The notes: generated by a model from the sequence alone, not told the origin. Positions 7,759 to 16,897 are shown, numbered from the stretch's first letter. The stretch: DNA of 33,100 bases from Candidatus Methanoperedens sp. (GCA_027460605.1 JAPZAN010000120.1:1-33100), one strand, 5' to 3'. Translations and numbers: made by a program.

Positions 7759-8130
7759 ATGCCAACAATTGTTCATTTTGACCTGCCTGCAGACAATATA
7801 GAAAGAGCGAAAAAATTCTACGAAAAGCTGTTCGACTGGAAATTCAAGCAGGTGCCGATGCCAATCCCCTTCTACCTTATAGAGACCAGAGATTTAAATG
7901 GGAATCCTGGAGTAGGCGGCGGGATGGGGGAGAGAAAACTGCCCGGGCAGACCACCATGAACTATATCGGTGTGCCTTCAGTTGAAGAATACATTACAAA
8001 GATAAAGAAACTGGGGGGTAACATCATCACGCCCAAAACAGCAGTGGTCGGATGGGGTTATCTTGCAATATGCGTTGATACCGAGAATAATACATTCGGA
8101 CTCTGGCAGGAAGATAAAAACGCGAAGTAA
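7759..8130 (+). CDS. VOC (glyoxalase/bleomycin-resistance fold) family protein
   Basis: A 123-aa single-module VOC protein. VHFDLPADNIERAKKFYEKLFDWKF is the classic N-terminal βαβ signature, and the ending FGLWQED carries the Glu/Asp-type end strand. A glycine-rich loop (GNPGVGGGMGERKLPGQ) matches the group often annotated as 'glyoxalase-like, putative enzyme/hydroxylase'. The ATG at 7759 has GAGGTG upstream; the track begins at a GTG nine bases earlier inside that site. The substrate cannot be predicted. It is followed 29 bases later by the dioxygenase gene, probably co-transcribed. Confidence 0.85.
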   Translation: MPTIVHFDLPADNIERAKKFYEKLFDWKFKQVPMPIPFYLIETRDLNGNPGVGGGMGERKLPGQTTMNYIGVPSVEEYITKIKKLGGNIITPKTAVVGWGYLAICVDTENNTFGLWQEDKNAK

Positions 8131-8159
8131 TTTTTTCATTTTTCTTCAAGAGGAAGAAT

Positions 8160-8954
8160 ATGACAAAAGATATGCCTGCATTGTTCATAGGTCATGGTTC
8201 ACCCATGAACGCAGTTTCCAAAAACGAATTTACAGATAGCCTTGCAGCCCTGGGGAAGAGATTACCAGAGCCGGAAGCAATAATGGTGATATCAGCGCAC
8301 TGGTTGACACCGGGCACATACGTTTCATGCAACGAGAAACCCGGGACCATCCATGATTTCTATGGGTTCCCGGAAGAGTTATATGAAATAGAATATCCAT
8401 GCCCCGGTTCGCCCGACAATGCTGGATCTCTAATAGATTCCATACGAAAAGTGAGCATAAAATGCAGCAATGACTGGGGATTGGACCACGCTTCATGGGC
8501 GATTTTGAAGCACATGTATCCTGGGGCAGATATTCCTGTTTTTGAGATGAGCCTTGACTATTCTTTTAATGAATGGCATCCTAAACCTATACAGTATCAT
8601 TATGAAATAGCCTCGCAACTTGCGATCTTGAGGGAAAAAGGAATTCTCATCATAGGAAGCGGAAATATCGTACATAATCTCGGGCGCATTGATTTTCGAA
8701 ATATCGATGCAGAGCCGTATGATTGGGCTGTGGAATTCGATGAAAGGGTGAAACTGGATATAGTCAATAAGGATCATGAAGAACTCATCAGATACCAGAA
8801 AATAAACGGCGCAACTCTCGCAGTCCCGACGCTTGACCATTACCTGCCAATGATATACGTCATAGCTTTACAGGGAGAAAATGACCCGCTGAAATTCATA
8901 TATGAAGGATTCCAGCATGGTTCGATTTCCATGAGGTGCTTCCAGATAGGATAA
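8160..8954 (+). CDS. LigB/YgiD-type class III extradiol ring-cleavage dioxygenase
   Basis: A 264-aa protein of the 4,5-DOPA dioxygenase-like family. Likely metal ligands and signature residues are visible in LFIGHGSPMNAV, MVISAHWLTPG, LIIGSGNIVHNLGRI and the late LDHYLPMIY. Such enzymes use a single divalent metal to cleave catechol rings with O2. In an anaerobic archaeon the true substrate may differ. Start ATG with AAGAGGAAG upstream. It probably forms an operon with the preceding VOC gene; two ring-cleavage-like folds side by side suggest an aromatic or oxidative-stress role. Confidence 0.88.
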   Translation: MTKDMPALFIGHGSPMNAVSKNEFTDSLAALGKRLPEPEAIMVISAHWLTPGTYVSCNEKPGTIHDFYGFPEELYEIEYPCPGSPDNAGSLIDSIRKVSIKCSNDWGLDHASWAILKHMYPGADIPVFEMSLDYSFNEWHPKPIQYHYEIASQLAILREKGILIIGSGNIVHNLGRIDFRNIDAEPYDWAVEFDERVKLDIVNKDHEELIRYQKINGATLAVPTLDHYLPMIYVIALQGENDPLKFIYEGFQHGSISMRCFQIG

Positions 8955-8972
8955 TATCTGCATTCTTCCTCG

Positions 8973-9287
8973 TCAAGTTCCCTCTGATTCTTTCCCCGCT
9001 CTCTTCTCTTTTTCCTCCCATATCTTTTCAAGCTTCTCCCTGGTCTCCCTGAACAATTCTTTTATCTTCTCACTGCTGCAAAGCTCGATTTCATTCCTGC
9101 AATCAGGCCATTTTTTCTCGCACCGACCTAAAAGCTCATAGCAGTTTCTTTCAAGGTCAGGCAGGTTTTTTTCAATAGCTACTTTGATATCCAGAGTATC
9201 AACATCATAGGTAGCGCTGGTCAGGATCGCCGGGACCAGCTGGGTTTGAATTATCTTTAACCGCTCGCAAGGGTCAATGGTAACCAC
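8973..9287 (-). CDS. Cys-rich helical hypothetical protein
   Basis: A 104-aa protein if the GTG at 9287 (AGGTG upstream) is the start; the track uses a TTG at 9305. It has a folded N-terminal part (TIDPCERLKIIQTQLVPAIL), four cysteines in the middle (NCYELLGRCEKKWPDCRNEIELC) and a strongly charged helical C-terminus. The cysteine spacing could bind metal or form disulfides. Convergent with the dioxygenase, 18 bases apart. No family recognised. Confidence 0.5.
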   Translation of the reverse strand: MVTIDPCERLKIIQTQLVPAILTSATYDVDTLDIKVAIEKNLPDLERNCYELLGRCEKKWPDCRNEIELCSSEKIKELFRETREKLEKIWEEKEKRAGKESEGT

Positions 9288-9400
9288 ATTAAACACCTGC
9301 CACAAAACTAATTCTTTTCATTAAGCCAAATCCACTATTTTTTCAACATCGAGTTTTACCGTTCTCTGCTACTTATTTTTACTATCTGCATTATCCTGGC

Positions 9401-10144
9401 TTATATCCTCTTCTGCACACTCTTCCATGATTCCGTAATAAGAAAACTCTCCTCCATGTTCCCAACCATTCTCTCAAACTTATTCATGGGCACCGCAAAT
9501 GTGAGTTCATCCCCTGATACATAAGGACGCGCTGAGACGTCGAACATCCCGATAACTCCCCTGGGTCGTGAAGATTTCATTTCAATATAAGGATACTGGA
9601 CAATCGTACCGCATCCAGCGGCAAATGGTGAGAACACTCCATTTGGCTCCGACTCATCAAAATTCGAAAGTGTGAAAAGACCTGAGAGAACATCCGGCCG
9701 AGCAAAGAAGATTACAACTTCGGGCTCATCAGATTCCTCAAGCATATCCCATCTTTTGAACACAATGAATTTAGCTGGGGCTTTAAACGCAGGCTGGTGT
9801 TTCATTACTTCCTTAACAAGCTCAGGGGATTTTTTATAACGCTCGCCTTCAAGCTTTCCCGGAATCCCGCATGACAGGAAATATTCAAAGTCGGGCATTA
9901 TTTTTTCAGAAAAACCAAGGTATCTTTTTCCGCCAAAGCAGCCGATTGATTCTGCATTGAAAGAAAATGAGCGTCCTTTCCTTACCTTTGATAAAGCGCC
10001 GATAACGCATCTGGGTGTTGATTCGGGCTTTGCAAGCTCGGCATGCCCTTCCTCATCTGTGTAATAAAAAGTGATGGGCAATTCAGCGTTGTTAAAATAT
10101 TTTTTCCAGAGTTCATTAAATTTCTCTTTGAATTTCATTTCCAT
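9401..10144 (-). CDS. DUF169 family protein
   Basis: A 247-aa protein with DUF169 features: the N-terminal ELPITFYYTDEEGHAELAKP, a Cys/Gly pattern (RCVIGALSKVRKGRSFSFNAESIGCFGGKRYLGF), YFLSCGIPG, and C-terminal FSPFAAGCGTIVQYPYIE with FDVSARPYVSGDELTFAVP. The conserved cysteines suggest metal or cofactor binding, but the family has no settled function. The start ATG follows AGGAGG at eight bases. It lies 39 bases downstream of the membrane gene at 10184-10591 on the same strand. Confidence 0.85.
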   Translation of the reverse strand: MEMKFKEKFNELWKKYFNNAELPITFYYTDEEGHAELAKPESTPRCVIGALSKVRKGRSFSFNAESIGCFGGKRYLGFSEKIMPDFEYFLSCGIPGKLEGERYKKSPELVKEVMKHQPAFKAPAKFIVFKRWDMLEESDEPEVVIFFARPDVLSGLFTLSNFDESEPNGVFSPFAAGCGTIVQYPYIEMKSSRPRGVIGMFDVSARPYVSGDELTFAVPMNKFERMVGNMEESFLITESWKSVQKRI

Positions 10145-10183
10145 AAAATAATCCTCCTATATTCCTTCCAAATTTTTCCATCT

Positions 10184-10591
10184 TCATACATAAATCCTGG
10201 TGTATATATGCAGCCCCAATACCAATGCCAGCACCCATAAACCCAGCGCCGTTCTCATGAACATGCGAAAATTACCAGGCATTCTGATTATGTTGCCAAA
10301 TGCCAGGTTGATGTATATCCAGAGCACAACTACCAGCAGCCCGAGGGTATGGTGTATGAACAGCTCAGCTTTAAATATTCCAAATGGTTCAATTATGATA
10401 TATCCAAGCAATGATGGAAGCATAACTGCAATTATAGCCAATACCTGTAGTGGCACTGCCATCCTTACCATAGCACAGTGCTTAAGAGGGTTTCCTTTTT
10501 TTACAAAATATACCGCCTGAAATACAAATGCAATAAGAAATATCTGGATTCCAAGATTTGCCAATGCAAGAGTCTTTACATCAAAAACCAT
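10184..10591 (-). CDS. Four-helix membrane protein with conserved-looking histidines
   Basis: About 135 aa with four hydrophobic helices (LGIQIFLIAFVFQAVYFV, MAVPLQVLAIIAVMLPSLLGY, HTLGLLVVVLWIYINLAFG, TALGLWVLALVLGLHIYT). Histidines near helix ends (LKHCAM, FIHHTLG, GLHIY) are compatible with a small b-type cytochrome or a DUF420-like membrane protein, but this is only a structural impression. GAGG directly abuts the track's first ATG (10600), so the ATG at 10591 is the better start. It may be co-transcribed with the DUF169 gene. Confidence 0.6.
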   Translation of the reverse strand: MVFDVKTLALANLGIQIFLIAFVFQAVYFVKKGNPLKHCAMVRMAVPLQVLAIIAVMLPSLLGYIIIEPFGIFKAELFIHHTLGLLVVVLWIYINLAFGNIIRMPGNFRMFMRTALGLWVLALVLGLHIYTRIYV

Positions 10592-10682
10592 ACTTTTCAT
10601 CCTCTATGGAATATTGTCAATTATAATCTTTATACTAATTGTTCCTTTCCACCCGCATGTAAAATAAAAAGATTAACAGAAT

Positions 10683-10694
10683 AATTAATATATC
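10683..10694 (+). promoter_or_regulatory. TATA element of pheT
   Basis: AATTAATATATC lies about 33 bases before the pheT ATG at 10722, with no Shine-Dalgarno between. This predicts a leaderless or very short-leader pheT transcript. Confidence 0.4.
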
Positions 10695-10721
10695 TTCGGC
10701 TCGTTTTCCAGCCCGGTTAAA

Positions 10722-10862
10722 ATGCCTGTTATTACAATATATTACGATGACCTTGAAGAACTCTCAGGGATAGATAAGGAGACGGTAATCCGGCGCATCC
10801 CGATGATGGGGTGCGACATCGAACGTATCGGGGATGACCACATCGATATCCCTTGGCATTGA
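10722..10862 (+). pseudogene. pheT: pheT 5' fragment, out of frame with the rest
   Basis: From ATG 10722 the frame reads [20 protein letters not shown] and [16 protein letters not shown], the standard N-terminus of archaeal phenylalanyl-tRNA synthetase beta, then IPWH and a stop. The family normally continues with an EFFPNRPDLYS-type motif and about 22 residues before LGIETG. Here [10 protein letters not shown] follows at once in another frame. A missing piece of about 65 nt (3n+2) would explain both the loss and the frame change. Adding 65 nt to 10722-12255 gives exactly 533 codons. Confidence 0.8.
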
Positions 10863-12255
10863 AACTGGAATCCGGGAATTCAAGGTCGCGCCTCCCGTAA
10901 TCAAAATAACAAAAGATCAGGAAATTGAAAAAATCCGACCATACCTGGCCTGCGCGGTAATCCGGGGAATGCAGTTTAATTCACGCAGCATCGAATCCCT
11001 GATGGCACTACAAGAGTCGCTTCACTGGGCTGTTGGCAGGAACCGCAGAAAAGTATCCATAGGCGTGCACGACCTTGCACGGATAAGACCGCCTTTTCGG
11101 TATATTGCGCAGAATCCTTATTTTAAGTTCACGCCGCTTGATTTTACAGAGCCGATGACGATGAGGGAAATCCTCGAAAAACATCCAAAAGGCGTCAAGT
11201 TCGCGAATATCCTTGAAAAATTCGATAAATACCCGCTTATTCTTGATGCAGAGGAGAATGTTCTCTCGTTCCCCCCGATAATCAATGGTGAGCTCACGCG
11301 AGTGACAGAAGAGACCACCGACCTCTTCATTGAGGTAACAGGTCTTGACCCGAGCGTGTCAGTTGCCCTGAACATTGTAGTGGCATCGCTTGCAGAGCGC
11401 GGAGGAAGAATCGAATCCGTTACCATTGATGGGAAAGCACAAACACCGAAACTTGAGCCCGCTATCATGAACCTTGAAAATAGCGAGGTAACGGAGCTGC
11501 TTGGATTCAATATCACAGATGAAGAAATCATATCATGCCTTCAAAAAATGAGGTACGGCGCAAGAATATCGGGCAAAATAATTGAAGTATCTGTCCCTGC
11601 TTACCGCTCCGACATACTGCACAACTGGGACCTTATCGAGGATATCGGTATTGGCTACGGTTTTGATAAGATTCAACCTGAGCTTCCTTCAACTTCCACA
11701 ACAGGAAAATCCCATCCCATTTCAAAGCTTCGGGACTCAATCCATGAAATCATGACCGGGCTTGGTTATTTTGAAGTAATGCCTTTCACCCTCACAAGCG
11801 AGAAAGTGCAATTTGACATGATGCGCCGCGAAAAACAAGAGGGTATCACCCATATCCTGTATCCGATAAGCGAAGACCATACCATCGTACGTACCACAAT
11901 CCTTCCCAACCTGCTTGAAATCCTGTCAATTAATAAGCACCGCGAACTCCCGCAGCGGATATTCGAAGCCGGAGAGGTTGTACTGGATTGCATGACCGGG
12001 CAGCATCTGGGCGCAGCAGCCATCCATCCGCAGGCGAATTTTACTGAAATCCAGGCTGTTGTAGATGCAGTTTTGAGGGAGAGGCGCATAGAATATGAAG
12101 TTGCGGAGTCAAATGACCCGGCATTCATCGAAGGCAGGCGCGCCGATATAATAATAAAAGGCGAGAGAGCCGGGGTGTTCGGCGAGATTCACCCCGGTGT
12201 TATCTCGAATTTCGGGCTTGAGCACCCTATCATAGGGTTTGAATTGGGATTATAA
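10834..12255 (+). CDS. pheT: Phenylalanyl-tRNA synthetase beta subunit, main part (frameshifted gene)
   Basis: This subunit, with PheS, charges tRNA-Phe. The open frame covers most of an archaeal/eukaryotic-type PheT: the B3/4 region with [18 protein letters not shown], the B5 domain ([17 protein letters not shown]...[18 protein letters not shown]) and the C-terminal catalytic-like domain ([47 protein letters not shown]). The track's ATG at 10834 is an accident: the true start is 10722 and the two parts are separated by an apparent small deletion near 10850. No pheS is in the window. The gene is normally essential, so check for an assembly error first. Confidence 0.9.
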   Translation: MTTSISLGIETGIREFKVAPPVIKITKDQEIEKIRPYLACAVIRGMQFNSRSIESLMALQESLHWAVGRNRRKVSIGVHDLARIRPPFRYIAQNPYFKFTPLDFTEPMTMREILEKHPKGVKFANILEKFDKYPLILDAEENVLSFPPIINGELTRVTEETTDLFIEVTGLDPSVSVALNIVVASLAERGGRIESVTIDGKAQTPKLEPAIMNLENSEVTELLGFNITDEEIISCLQKMRYGARISGKIIEVSVPAYRSDILHNWDLIEDIGIGYGFDKIQPELPSTSTTGKSHPISKLRDSIHEIMTGLGYFEVMPFTLTSEKVQFDMMRREKQEGITHILYPISEDHTIVRTTILPNLLEILSINKHRELPQRIFEAGEVVLDCMTGQHLGAAAIHPQANFTEIQAVVDAVLRERRIEYEVAESNDPAFIEGRRADIIIKGERAGVFGEIHPGVISNFGLEHPIIGFELGL

Positions 12256-12278
12256 TCGAAAGATTACAATCCCTTTTT
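12246..12278 (+). terminator. Hairpin spanning the convergent pheT and COG1361 stop codons
   Basis: GGGATTATAATC, a GAAA tetraloop and GATTACAATCCC form a 12-bp stem with one mismatch, then TTTTTC. The stem includes the last codons of pheT and, on the other strand, of the COG1361 gene. The U-tract serves the plus strand. Confidence 0.65.
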
Positions 12279-13511
12279 CTTCTTCAAATAATATCCTGCC
12301 ACTACCGCTCCAACAACCACAAAAATACCCATCACTGCCAGAGGTGAAGTTGAACGTGTTTCCGGATTCACGGTTATCGGGACTGTCCGCCTGAAAATCA
12401 CCACGTTATTCTTTTCATCTATGCCCCTCAGTTCAACATCCAGCAGGTACTTCTTGGCTGCGGCATTTTTATCGACCGTCACTTTCAATACTGCATCCCC
12501 GTTTTCACCGGGTTCAAGCTTTCCCACGAAATCTGATTTTTCATCGAATTCAAAAGGCTGGGATGCGTCTTTGAATACGCGTAATGAAACGGATTCAGCC
12601 TTTTCATTGCCAGTGTTGCCGACATTTATCCTGAATTCGGCTTTGTCCCCCGGTATTAATTTTTCAGGAGTGGTTGTTACTGATTCCACTATGAGATAAG
12701 GCGCCGGCTTTATCGGGATATTGAGAGTGAGGTTTTTCATCCTGTACATATTTGCCTCATCGTTTTCATCCTTATACGTAATCTCAAGTTTTGCGCTGTA
12801 ATCTCCTTCCTTTAAGTTCTCATCCGTATCCACATAAAAATCTGCTTTTTTACTGCCGCCAGTTTCAATTATACCAAGACTGTCCTCATCAGAATAACTG
12901 TATGTCGGCTTGAATCCCGCTGGCACTATGAGTTTAACCTTAACATTCTCTGCATTGCCTTTTCCTATATTGTCGATATTCACAGACAGCGTCGCTTCTT
13001 TTGTATCGGCTATCAATTTTTCGGGAGATGTGACAAGTGCCCCGACTACGAAATCAGCCCGCTTCGGGTCGATGTAAACAGGGAAATCCTTCTTTGTCCA
13101 CCCTTCTCCCGTATCCCAGCTCAGGGTTACGTTGTAAGTCCCCTTGATAGCATTATCTGCTACCCTGAGTTTGTAGTGCAGCACATAGAAAATCTGGTTA
13201 TCGTTCGTGCCTGCGGATGCGCCTAAATCCTTATCCGGGGAATCCCCGGCTTCGAATAAAAAGGGGTATCCCACATCAAGATGGAACTTTAAATTCTCTA
13301 CGGTACTTGACATGGTGTTTACAACCTGCCATCTCAGGTCCACATCTTTCCCGGCATCAGCCGGGTCGGGGTCCTGGCTCATGAAATTTGCCTGTATCCT
13401 GTTTCCCTGCACTCCCGTAAGCGGAGCGCCCAGAACGACAGTGGCAGCCGTTGATAAAAGTACTATCAATACGCCCAGTATTGAAATTTGTGTTAATAAT
13501 CTGTTCTTCAT
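12264..13511 (-). CDS. COG1361-type secreted, membrane-anchored protein with CARDB-like repeats
   Basis: A 415-aa protein with an N-terminal signal peptide (MKNRLLTQISILGVLIVLLS), then tandem beta-sandwich repeats of the CARDB/NPCBM type found in COG1361 'S-layer domain' proteins (VTSPEKLIADTKEATLSVNIDNIGKGNAENVKV; VTTTPEKLIPGDKAEFRINVGNTGNEKAESVSL). It ends with one membrane helix (LAVMGIFVVVGAVVAGYYL) and a KKKK stop-transfer. Its ATG overlaps the stop of the upstream RND gene (ATGA), so it is translationally coupled. COG1361 proteins are often found beside archaeal RND exporters and probably act as an extracellular accessory. Confidence 0.88.
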   Translation of the reverse strand: MKNRLLTQISILGVLIVLLSTAATVVLGAPLTGVQGNRIQANFMSQDPDPADAGKDVDLRWQVVNTMSSTVENLKFHLDVGYPFLFEAGDSPDKDLGASAGTNDNQIFYVLHYKLRVADNAIKGTYNVTLSWDTGEGWTKKDFPVYIDPKRADFVVGALVTSPEKLIADTKEATLSVNIDNIGKGNAENVKVKLIVPAGFKPTYSYSDEDSLGIIETGGSKKADFYVDTDENLKEGDYSAKLEITYKDENDEANMYRMKNLTLNIPIKPAPYLIVESVTTTPEKLIPGDKAEFRINVGNTGNEKAESVSLRVFKDASQPFEFDEKSDFVGKLEPGENGDAVLKVTVDKNAAAKKYLLDVELRGIDEKNNVVIFRRTVPITVNPETRSTSPLAVMGIFVVVGAVVAGYYLKKKKGL

Positions 13512-14665
13512 GTTCTTACCTCAAATCTGTTCATTATTTTTTTATATGTATCTTTTATATTCATAGTGTCAATTATAATTACAAGAGCAGGGACAATGGT
13601 TATAGCCGCAACCATGCTTGCAGCGACACCATAGCTCATTATTGTCCCCATATCGCCGAGGAAGGTCAATTTCCCAAGGGACATTGCCTGGAATCCTATC
13701 AGGGCAGCCAGCGTCGTTGTGGACATGGGGATTATAACGTTGTTCAGGGTCACTGCCATGGCATCCCCGGGAACAAGTTTGTTTTCCAGTTCAAACCTGT
13801 ACCTCGTGACAACCTGGATTCCGAAGTCTATGCCTATGCCCATTATCATGGACAAAACACCGGAAGTCTGTGAACTCAATCCCATTCCGATTAACCCGAC
13901 ATAGCCCATTGCCCAGAGCGTCCCGAAAATTATCGTGGTCATGGGCGTTAATCCGTATTTTACGGAACGGAAAAGAACAAGTATTATTATCAGGATTCCG
14001 ATAAGGGAATACAGCGACGTCTTTGCCATATCCGGTCCGATGCTTTTTTCCATGACCGTACTTTCCATGGCGTTGCCTCCAAGAGCTACCGTAACTCCAG
14101 GCGGCTTCGGGACTTCCATGATTATCTTGTTAAGCTCGACTTCAAGCGCTTTCAGGTCAGCGTCATCGGTTGTCTGGATTTTAACCAGGGCAAGCGTATA
14201 GTCCTTGCTGACATAATTCCCAAGAAGCCCGTTTTTGTCAGTAAGTGCCGAAATTTCCCTTACGGATTGGGGCAGCCGCCCGTTGTTGATCGTTTTCAAA
14301 ACCGAAGCCGCACTTGAGACATCAATCACATTTTCGGTATGCTGCGCAAGCTCCGAAAGCTGGTCCATATACCGTATGATTTTTGGGTCGCGAATGTCCC
14401 GCGTCTCGTCAGAACCCTTATACTGAGGGTCTAATTCGACTGCAAAGAATACTGCATTGGTGCTTCCGAACTCGTTTTCAATGCTGTTCAGCGTGCCTAT
14501 GGATTCAACGTCATTGGGAAGCATTGATTTTATATCTGATTTTTTTGTTTCAATAGTGCCTGCCATCTGGATGGCAAAAAATGAAACAACAAGCATGATA
14601 ACCAGCACTGTAACGGGGTGCCTGGTGACAAATGCTGAATATTTTTCAAGGAGCTCTTTAATCAT
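13508..14665 (-). CDS. Half-size RND/MMPL-type exporter (HAE3-like), second subunit
   Basis: A 385-aa protein with one N-terminal membrane helix (HPVTVLVIMLVVSFFAI), a large extracellular domain (about 40-205) and five clustered helices (ILIIILVLFRSV, TTIIFGTLWAMGYVGLIG, GVLSMIMGIGIDFGIQVVTRY). The GIDFGIQVVTRYR motif is typical of archaeal RND proteins. This is one half of the usual 12-helix RND architecture. The start follows GGGAGG located in the end of the upstream gene, two bases after its stop, so it is a designed gene boundary and not a frameshift. It probably pairs with the upstream half. Confidence 0.88.
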   Translation of the reverse strand: MIKELLEKYSAFVTRHPVTVLVIMLVVSFFAIQMAGTIETKKSDIKSMLPNDVESIGTLNSIENEFGSTNAVFFAVELDPQYKGSDETRDIRDPKIIRYMDQLSELAQHTENVIDVSSAASVLKTINNGRLPQSVREISALTDKNGLLGNYVSKDYTLALVKIQTTDDADLKALEVELNKIIMEVPKPPGVTVALGGNAMESTVMEKSIGPDMAKTSLYSLIGILIIILVLFRSVKYGLTPMTTIIFGTLWAMGYVGLIGMGLSSQTSGVLSMIMGIGIDFGIQVVTRYRFELENKLVPGDAMAVTLNNVIIPMSTTTLAALIGFQAMSLGKLTFLGDMGTIMSYGVAASMVAAITIVPALVIIIDTMNIKDTYKKIMNRFEVRT

Positions 14666-14667
14666 TA

Positions 14668-15849
14668 TTACCTCCCTCTCCGGACATGTTCTTCTTTTTT
14701 GGCTGTAAGCTTCGCAAGTTTCCTATGGGTATTCCAGTACTCAAAATCCTCTTCAAGCAGTATGAACACGGGATTGACAATGAGCGCAGCCAGAAGGCAA
14801 TAAGCTATACCCAGCGCCAGCGTCTGACCCAGGTGCTGTATAAGCGGAACGGATGCGAATGACAGCACACCGAAACCCACAATCGTTGTCGTCCCTGACC
14901 CGATAACGGCTGTGCCTATTGAATATACCGTGGTCTTCATCGAATCAAGCTGGCTATAATTTTTAACCCTTTCTTCATTGTACCTGCTTAGCACGAATAC
15001 GCCGTATTCCACACCCAGCCCCAGAAGCATTGAGCTAAGAGCCACCGTGGCAACCGACAGGGGAATCCCCAGCCATCCAAGGGTACCCATCGTCCAGATT
15101 AATCCTATCGACAGCGGGGCGAATATCAAAAATGCCTGTGTATATGAACGCTGCATGACGAAAAGAAGAAGCAAAATGATGATTGCGGCAACCGCAAGAG
15201 TAAAAACAGCATCCCGTTTGAGTAAATCAAAAATAGTCATCCTGAGAATGGGCTGCCCTGTTATGCCGAACTTTACCCCCGGCGGCTTCGGGGTGTAATC
15301 TATTTTCTCCTGTGCAAGTATATTGAACTTCTGTATCTGGTCTTCTCCTGAGCCTATATCTGCTGCAACATACATGAGCGCCATTTTATAATTCCGGCTG
15401 AAAAATGCATCCGCCACGGAGGTATTGCGCAGGGTTTGCGTTATTTCCTCATCAGAATATGCATTCTTGCCACTGAAAAAACTTGCAGGAGATGTTACGC
15501 TCGTAACAGTCGTTTCGCCCCTCAGTTCCTTATCGAGGAAAATCAGGGATTGTATCACCCTCGGGTCCCGGATATCCCTCACAGCTTCTTTTGAATCAAC
15601 AGACTCGTCAATTTGCACGGCAATGACCACAGTATCCTCGCCCCCGAATTTACCCGATACCTTGTCATTGAGCGCAAATATGGGAAGTTCCTTGGGCATC
15701 TCTTTCCTGAAATCCGAGTTAATGGTCAAATCCTTAAGCCCGATACCCAGAATAATAGTAAGAATTATAACTATGACTGCGAGTATTTTTGTATGCTTTT
15801 TCTGTATTTCAGCAAGTTTCATCAAATTCGTTTCAAGAAAGGTTGCCAT
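14668..15849 (-). CDS. Half-size RND/MMPL-type exporter (HAE3-like), first subunit
   Basis: A 393-aa paralogue of the next gene: one N-terminal helix (ILAVIVIILTIILGIGL), an extracellular domain, then five helices with LGLGVEYGVFVLSRYNEER as the RND signature and a cytosolic Lys/Arg-rich tail. Half-size RND proteins are known in archaea and are thought to dimerise; here two different halves are encoded in tandem. Substrates of this family are hydrophobic or amphiphilic compounds, unproven here. GGAG six bases before the ATG and a TTTTAATA element near 15886-15895 provide an expression signal. Confidence 0.88.
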   Translation of the reverse strand: MATFLETNLMKLAEIQKKHTKILAVIVIILTIILGIGLKDLTINSDFRKEMPKELPIFALNDKVSGKFGGEDTVVIAVQIDESVDSKEAVRDIRDPRVIQSLIFLDKELRGETTVTSVTSPASFFSGKNAYSDEEITQTLRNTSVADAFFSRNYKMALMYVAADIGSGEDQIQKFNILAQEKIDYTPKPPGVKFGITGQPILRMTIFDLLKRDAVFTLAVAAIIILLLLFVMQRSYTQAFLIFAPLSIGLIWTMGTLGWLGIPLSVATVALSSMLLGLGVEYGVFVLSRYNEERVKNYSQLDSMKTTVYSIGTAVIGSGTTTIVGFGVLSFASVPLIQHLGQTLALGIAYCLLAALIVNPVFILLEEDFEYWNTHRKLAKLTAKKEEHVRRGR

Positions 15850-15953
15850 CTGTTCTCCGCAGTGCTTCCCTGTTTATTCATGCAGGTATTAAAATGTTAT
15901 GCTTCTAAACAACTCAAGAGTGGTTTAATTACAAAACTTTTAAATAGCAAAAC

Positions 15954-16817
15954 ATGAATTTATCACTTGTGCTTGAAAAACTAAAGAAACTCGGTCTTAC
16001 GAGCTATGAGTCATCGGCTTACTTAGCACTCCTGAAGCTTGGCGATGCCGAGGCGGATGAGATAGCTAATAATGCAAAAATACCTATGGGGCGGATTTAT
16101 AATGTGCTTTCAAGCCTTGAAGAAGACCATTTGATACGTGCGCAGGACACAAGACCGAGAAGGTATGCATGCGTTGAGCCTGCTTCGGCGCTTGAACGGC
16201 TTTCAAAAACCAGGCATGAAGAACTAACCCAGGCTTCGGTTGAACTGGAAAACCTGGTTTCTGACCTGAAATCCGAACTTTCGGGGGTTGAGCCAAGGAA
16301 GCCTGATAAGACTTTCTGGACTGTCGCAATAAGCGAAGAATCCCATGAACTTGTCCGTGAGTGCATATCAGGGTCTCAAAAGGAATTGCTGGTTTTTATG
16401 GCTCCCAAGATGAACTCCGAGCGACTGAAAAAAGATTTGATGCAAGAAAGTCATGCCGGAATCCTCAAGGCTCTTTATGAAGCTATCAAAAGGGGCGTGG
16501 AAATCAAAATTATCCTTAACAAAGATGTGGATTTCAGTTTACTGGAAGAATATCCGATTGTAAAACAACTGCTTGTGTATATGGGGGATAAATTCAATTG
16601 CAGGTTTGCCGCAATACCTGCTACGCCGTTTGATATAATAGATAGTGAAAACGTCCTGCTCCAGATGTTGAATCCCATTAATCCTGAAGAGCTTTTTGCA
16701 GTCGTGAATATCAGGGATACCAAGCTTGCGAAAGAGCTTCGGAAAAAGTTTTTTGCTATATGGGAAAAGGCGGAGCCATATTCTGGAAACAGTTGTAACT
16801 TGACTTTGTCAGATTAG
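15954..16817 (+). CDS. TrmB-family transcriptional regulator
   Basis: A 287-aa protein with an N-terminal winged helix (about 5-75; LGLTSYESSAYLALLKLGDAEADEIANNAKIPMGRIYNVLSSLEEDHLI), a coiled-coil linker (about 80-110) and a C-terminal phospholipase D-like sensor domain as in TrmB relatives. It is divergent from the RND operon with about 100 bases between, so regulation of that exporter is the natural inference. There is no Shine-Dalgarno. A TTTAATTA element about 27 bases before the ATG suggests a leaderless transcript. Confidence 0.88.
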   Translation: MNLSLVLEKLKKLGLTSYESSAYLALLKLGDAEADEIANNAKIPMGRIYNVLSSLEEDHLIRAQDTRPRRYACVEPASALERLSKTRHEELTQASVELENLVSDLKSELSGVEPRKPDKTFWTVAISEESHELVRECISGSQKELLVFMAPKMNSERLKKDLMQESHAGILKALYEAIKRGVEIKIILNKDVDFSLLEEYPIVKQLLVYMGDKFNCRFAAIPATPFDIIDSENVLLQMLNPINPEELFAVVNIRDTKLAKELRKKFFAIWEKAEPYSGNSCNLTLSD

Positions 16818-16897
16818 ACCGCTAAGGATGTATAACGCCATGTGCTTCGATTTTACTAAGTATTCTATCTTAAAATAACGACTTGTTATGAACAATC

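Noticed and set aside
10834-10842. ATG at 10834 as the native pheT start
   Set aside because: A full conserved PheT N-terminus lies upstream in another frame from 10722, and no start signal precedes 10834.
13508-15849. A single RND gene broken by a frameshift or nonsense mutation
   Set aside because: Each half has its own N-terminal helix and the second has GGGAGG at correct spacing. Half-size RND proteins are known in archaea.
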